64,000 nt of DNA. Source: Morchella semilibera. Lineage: Eukaryota; Ascomycota; Pezizomycetes; Pezizales; Morchellaceae. The notes under the pieces were generated by a model, which was not told the origin of the DNA, ran no database searches, and saw only the letters and a program-made list of their open reading frames with translations. Each line of letters starts with the position of its first letter. Within the stretch, counting starts at the first letter, position 1. The DNA is taken from assembly GCA_009192285.1 (NCBI GenBank), contig CM018604.1, positions 2,046,001 through 2,110,000 of the forward strand, written 5' to 3'. Below, one piece after another: positions 59,381 through 64,000 of this stretch. The position numbers were made by a program, and so were the translations under genes.

Positions 59381-60623
59381 GATCCCTACCTACAAGGTTG
59401 GGTCCCCGGATAAAATAGAAAACCACGGCCCTCATCACATCTGATGGGAACAAGCTGCGTTCTTATGTGTGCACGGAGAGACAACTGCATGTTCCTGCTT
59501 ATTCATATTGTGCTGTAAAGTATGTATGTACCAATTACATAATAATTCGACTCAGTATCCGATAGAAAGGCTACACCCTCAAGTGTTGCATTTCAGTACA
59601 AACAAAATACAAGCTGCCCGTACGTACAATAAGTAAGATGAAGCCCTGATTTAGCATATTAGTGAGTACAAGTATGTATCCATGCACACGAACCAGTACG
59701 CTGAATTGATGCGTCATATATATGTGGCCGCAGCGCCCTCTGAAAATCACCACTAGTCACTCGGCACATAAGCGCGTGCAGGTTGGATTATCTCGGCCAC
59801 TTTGTCTTCTCAAGACATTCCTATGTATTTTAAGCATTTACATGACATCAGATCAAGCCTTGTGTTGAAGCCTCGATCGCACTCGCCTGATAAATAGTTT
59901 ATGTAAAGTAAGTATATATGTAGCGTATCTCTTTACCTACAGATATATACTGCCACTCGATCAGCCAGTCATCGATACTCAGGTTGGGACTAGAACCCAG
60001 TAGTAATACAGTAAGTAGGACTGATTTATCTTCTCCTTATACGCAGTTCAATAGGCCTCCTTTATCTTTTGTAACTTAGCACTCTTGATATATATAACAA
60101 GGCAGCTTGATCAGGGCTTCTATGCCAGCATGCGTGTAGGTGGCTAGCTATAGGAAAGGTCGGTCGCTTACCTTCTTACCTTCATAAACATTCAATTAAT
60201 CAAGGGTCCTTTGAGCTGCCTCGTTGCATATCTTCACTCATGTACGAACGCTTTGACGTATATATAACAGACCTTGGCAAGGCTGTTTATTGGTCAGTTA
60301 ATAGACTCCGGAGAACCACGCGGTTGGGCCGAGATGCCACTGGTATGGTTGCGGCTGTTTAAGGATCGTTCCGCAGCATTATTTTCTGGGATCAGTGAGC
60401 TGCTGCTGCTACTGAGACAAGCACTCGCAAGACTACCGTACCGAGCGGTTATTTGGGGTAGACACGGATCCTCTCTTCCTAGGACCCCCTATATAAATCT
60501 TATAAATCTATGGTTCCTCCCCTAGTTTTTGTTGTCCAACACGCTAACCCTAGCTTAAACTTCATAACTAAACATCACGTTAGCTATAGCTTGGCCCTGA
60601 CTACAGAACTGTAGCCCACAACT
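59381..60623. other. Intergenic upstream of the F-box gene
   Basis: No gene supported. The plus-strand frame at 60274-60525 has no domain or splice logic. Confidence 0.45.
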
Positions 60624-62402
60624 ATGATGGAATCCCCCTTTCAAAGATCTTCAAACACTACCCAGATGATGTCTCAACAACGGCACGATACTATTACCGC
60701 TTTCGAGGACTCGCAAGGCACTATTAAAAAGTCAAATCTAGACAAGCTTCCTACAGAGATATTGTTGCAGATTTTTGAAAGTTTACGCAAATCGGACCTA
60801 AGTTCGTTGACGTCTGTGAACCGTCGTTGGAATGCTCTCGTACTTCCGGTGCTTTACAAAACCTTTATCATCGGCACTTACGGTAGCAGTGCAGCTCAGT
60901 CAGAGGCAGTTCTTCGACATGCCAATAGCGTTACATTTTCCAAGAAGTAAATCCCTTCCTCTACCCTTAGTGTATTCAAGTAACTCATACTTTAAACGTG
61001 GGCAGGGCCAGGGGGCTTCATAGAGTCAAACTTGTCCAACATATAAAATTCTATACCTCTGCTCACTACTTTTCGCCAAAGAATATCACCATACACGAAT
61101 TTACAAATCTCAAGACTCTAGCCTTACTTTCTCTAGACCGCAACTGTCACCAGGAATCTTATTACCGGACATTAAACTCTATCCTAATGCCAAGTTTACA
61201 AAGCTTACACATAGGATTACGGTGTGAAGCAGCCGAGCTTCAATTTCCGGTACTGTTAAGTGCAAGCTGTGTACTTCGAGGCCTTCCAAAACTTGGAGTA
61301 ATCAGGTACAGCCGCTTGAGAACAAAGAGTGAATTTGCAAGAATGGGAGAAGCCCCTGATGAAGAGGTAGTTATTGAAGATGCGCTTGGTGGCGGTACAT
61401 TGGTCGGTAAATACGACGGGACTATGACATCCTGTCAGCTCTTTGTAAGAGACATACTCGGCTTTCTATTACCAAGCTAGAGACTTACTTACTACAATAT
61501 TATAGTCAACTTATATTCACCACATCTCAACTCTACCCCACCTCAAAACCATAGATCTGGACCTCGGCATTACCACCGATTCATTTGTTGATCTTCGGGG
61601 CAGCTTACCTAACAGTTTCAGGGTTATCTCCGATTTTCTCGATACAAGGAGAGCTCGAAACATAAATAATACTCGCGAGAAAAAACTGATGCTTCTCTCG
61701 AAAACTCAGTTTGATGAGCTCATCACGGACTTCACTGACGAAATCACCCGCCGAAATACTCTCTCTGCAGATGGTCTTCCTTTGACAAGCTATCTTGAGC
61801 CCATTGACGAATACTCCTACAAGCGAAACCAGGTGCGTGCGAAGTTTGCGACTGTTCAACAACAAGCCTTCGAGGAACTTGCAGCCGATGTGCATGAGCA
61901 AATGCTCAGGTCATACCCACAATTGTCGATTCCGGGGTATAAACATCTTTTTGAACCAACTCCACCCTTTGGAAGCCATTCTTTTGGAAATGTAACATGC
62001 TTGAACAAGGTTGAACAGGTGCGATTATTACGAGTGGTACCGAAAGAAAATCGCAACGAGGCGCTGATGCAGACCCTTTGTGACATGCAAACATACTGTG
62101 CTCCCCTGATGTATGAGTGCCTGGCCGAATATGGCATGAATAATATCGAAAAGATTCGTATCAGGATGCCCCTTGATGGGCCGTGGATGGAGGTTCTGAT
62201 TAGTCGAGACGAGGCAAATTCTAAAGTGGAGGTTGTGTCATTGTTTCCAGATGTGGTTCTATCGGGAAAGCTGGCGAGTTTACTGGCTAATGGGCAGAGA
62301 TGGGGCTGTTATGTGATCTATCAGAATAACAAGCGGAGAGTTGACAACTGTGCTTTGCTGGAGTTCAGGGAAAGAAAATGGTGTCCTGTTACCCACATTT
62401 AG
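60624..62402 (+). CDS. F-box domain protein
   Basis: Exons 60624-60946, 61006-61444 and 61506-62402 join in phase to 552 residues; introns are 59 bp (GTAAAT..GGCAG) and 61 bp (GTAAGA..TATAG). The second intron removes the stop at about 61480 and joins CQLF to STYIHHISTLPHLKTIDLDL. The F-box lies at residues 39-85 (LDKLPTEILLQIFESLR, LTSVNRRWNALVLPVLYKT), the part that docks on Skp1 in SCF ubiquitin ligases. Downstream is leucine-rich, LRR-like sequence (ITIHEFTNLKTLALLSLD, LMPSLQSLHIGL), the usual substrate-reading part of fungal F-box proteins, and a longer C-terminal region without a known domain. The substrate is unknown. The gene looks intact. An in-frame Met2 is equally good as start. 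Confidence 0.8.
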
Positions 62403-62569
62403 CGTTGCATGTAAATTCATACATACTATAAAATTGGTCGGTCGAGTGACAGCAAATGTTTGTTGCAGATCATTTTAGCCTCAATTACTCTACGTCCCGT
62501 AGTAGCATACTTGTCTTCTATACCTCTACTTCCATCGGCCTCAAAAACCGCAAACCATCCCTTTACACA

Positions 62570-62907
62570 ATGGCTAGATCATCATTTGAAACTGAAGTCT
62601 GCTCCTGGGGCTTCAAGGATGTATTCACATGGACCGACTCACCGTAAATCCCCTCCGTCATATCTTACCGACTTGATGAAATTTGTTAACAACGTACAGA
62701 AACTACCATTACCCCCCACATAAACATAACGCGCTAACTACCCATCTAATCGTCAGCGGAAAACTTACGATTCGCTACCCGGAAGACCCTCAAACACCCG
62801 ATAAGAAGGAGACCTTCGGTCCTGGTGGTAGAATCGATGTAGGGAGAGGCGTGGTGCACGAAGTTTGGATAGGAGAAGAAGGCTGTACCTACGTCATCGG
62901 TGAATGA
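62570..62907 (+). CDS. Small cupin-fold protein
   Basis: Exons 62570-62643 and 62700-62907 (intron 56 bp, GTAAAT..GTACAG) join in phase to 93 residues starting MARSSFETEVCSWGFKDVFT. A single cupin barrel is visible: motif 1 PPHKHNALTTHLIVSGKL with the metal-type HKH and a downstream His, and motif 2 GPGGRIDVGRGVVHEVWIG with a His near the end. The protein is about the size of small fungal RmlC-like cupins whose substrate is mostly unknown. The start was chosen because it gives a Kozak-like ACACAATGG and a full first strand. It lies 167 bp after the F-box gene on the same strand. Confidence 0.75.
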
Positions 62908-64000
62908 GCGGGGACAATACCCAGGATAACAGAATTATGTAGTATAGGAGGGCTTTACTACATAGTCTTGTTCCCGGACCTTTATCAACTCTATCGACGA
63001 TGGCAGGACCTCGTTCTTGTGCTATAAATAACACCGTAGACTAGGAACGAGAACAGGGGCAATTCTTTTGAAATGGCTTTTACAATTATTAACTGTGGTT
63101 TATGATTATGGTTTTTTACTATCCACTTCACCATATTTTCTAAATAACCGGATGCGTGCTAGGTGGATTGGTTAGTGTGGTATTTAATAGGTGCAGCGTT
63201 CTAAATCCAGAATGCCGAGGGGCTTTGATGGGGATCCTTTCGCACGGGGTCCTCCTTTTCACTTTGTTTTTATTCTCGGTTGCGCCGAGACATTCAGTTT
63301 GTGGGATTAAGGTTTTTCATGTATGTATCAACACTGTCTCAATTGACCAAATAATGCTTACCCCCGAGCTGGGGCGTCCATCCACAAACTGCAGGCATGT
63401 TTTACTAGGTGACTTACATGAAATCACGCATATCATGCCAAAAAACGACGGCTGGAAGCCAATTCTCGAGACAGATGGACACCATTGTCTTGTCGACAGC
63501 CGATACACGTCGCTACTTTGTACCTCTTTATCTTGGAGTTTGTAGTCACTCGAAGCCGGGAAACGTATCGCGTGTCTCGTCTCTAGAGCTTTATTGCAGA
63601 GCATAAAGCATAGTCATTGGCGGGAAAGGAACCTACATTCCACCCACGGTGCTATTTATCCATCTAAAGTACCTTGTGCCTTTACCCCACATAGATGTAG
63701 CTTCGTAGCAGAGATTTACATGTACGTACCCTACCTGATCACTTTCGTAGAGCTACCAGCCCTGCCAAGTGTCGTGTCTGGCAGTAATAATATGTCGGGG
63801 TCATCTCGGCCACTTTAACCTCCACAGCTAGGAGACCAACATATGTAGGTTTGAAAAGGGACAGACGGGTCCCATGGTAACCTGGCCTGTACTGACCCTG
63901 TACTGACAATCAAATACGGCAATCAGATAAGTAGATACATGTACCGGGGGTTCAGTTCACCTAAAGTCTGAAGAATCTAAGATAGATACCCCTGTTTTAC
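62908..64000. other. Intergenic to window end
   Basis: No gene supported; the frame at 63156-63545 has no domain. TACATGTA at 63717 and 63936. Confidence 0.4.

Noticed and set aside
1-64000. CRISPR arrays, operons and phage or bacterial mobile elements
   Set aside because: No regularly spaced repeats and no polycistronic spacing; spliceosomal introns show a eukaryotic nuclear genome.

Overview
This window looks like nuclear DNA of a filamentous ascomycete (Pezizomycotina). The clearest genes have spliceosomal introns of about 45-160 bp, mostly under 90 bp, with GT..AG borders and CTRAC branch sites. The gene content is typically fungal: a HeLo/NB-ARC/TPR NOD-like receptor, an AAL-type fucose lectin, a GH43 arabinanase-like enzyme, a membrane-anchored acyl-CoA-binding protein, and degenerate Helitron and Tc1/mariner DNA. 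Genus cannot be fixed from the sequence alone. All exon models below were built by hand from reading frame, splice signals and phase.

The left half (1-31 kb) is repeat-rich. A decayed Helitron Rep/helicase frame runs off the left edge, with a possible accessory gene beside it. Next come a palindromic repeat family built on ACCACCGGTGGT, several MITE-like inverted repeats (8.2, 10.4, 26.5, 27.4 and 29.8 kb), two 29-bp poly(A) insertions with target-site duplications, a sequencing gap (7719-7908) and a Tc1/mariner relic (16-17 kb). Between them lie a few accessory genes: a coiled-coil protein (9.4-9.9 kb), a beta-trefoil lectin-like gene (13.8-14.9 kb), an intron-containing retropepsin-like gene (21.2-22.4 kb) and a fucose-lectin-like gene with one frameshift (23.8-25.1 kb).

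At 31.1-35.4 kb is an apparently intact fungal NLR. Three introns remove every in-frame stop and give 1373 codons: HeLo-like N-terminus, NB-ARC, then kinesin-light-chain-type TPRs. From 36.7 to 38.9 kb are small hypothetical genes and one disrupted gene. The 40-54 kb segment is a gene-dense, housekeeping-like block: secreted GH43 enzyme, acyl-CoA-binding protein, four-TM membrane protein, and a 1357-codon coiled-coil protein of unknown function with an N-terminal Cys/His motif.

From 54.5 to 59.4 kb are two decayed membrane-protein genes flanking a tRNA-like gene with an unusually long putative intron. An F-box protein gene and a small cupin gene close the window. One further signal runs across it: the palindrome TACATGTA occurs 26 times by hand count where about 1-2 are expected, and never inside a supported exon.
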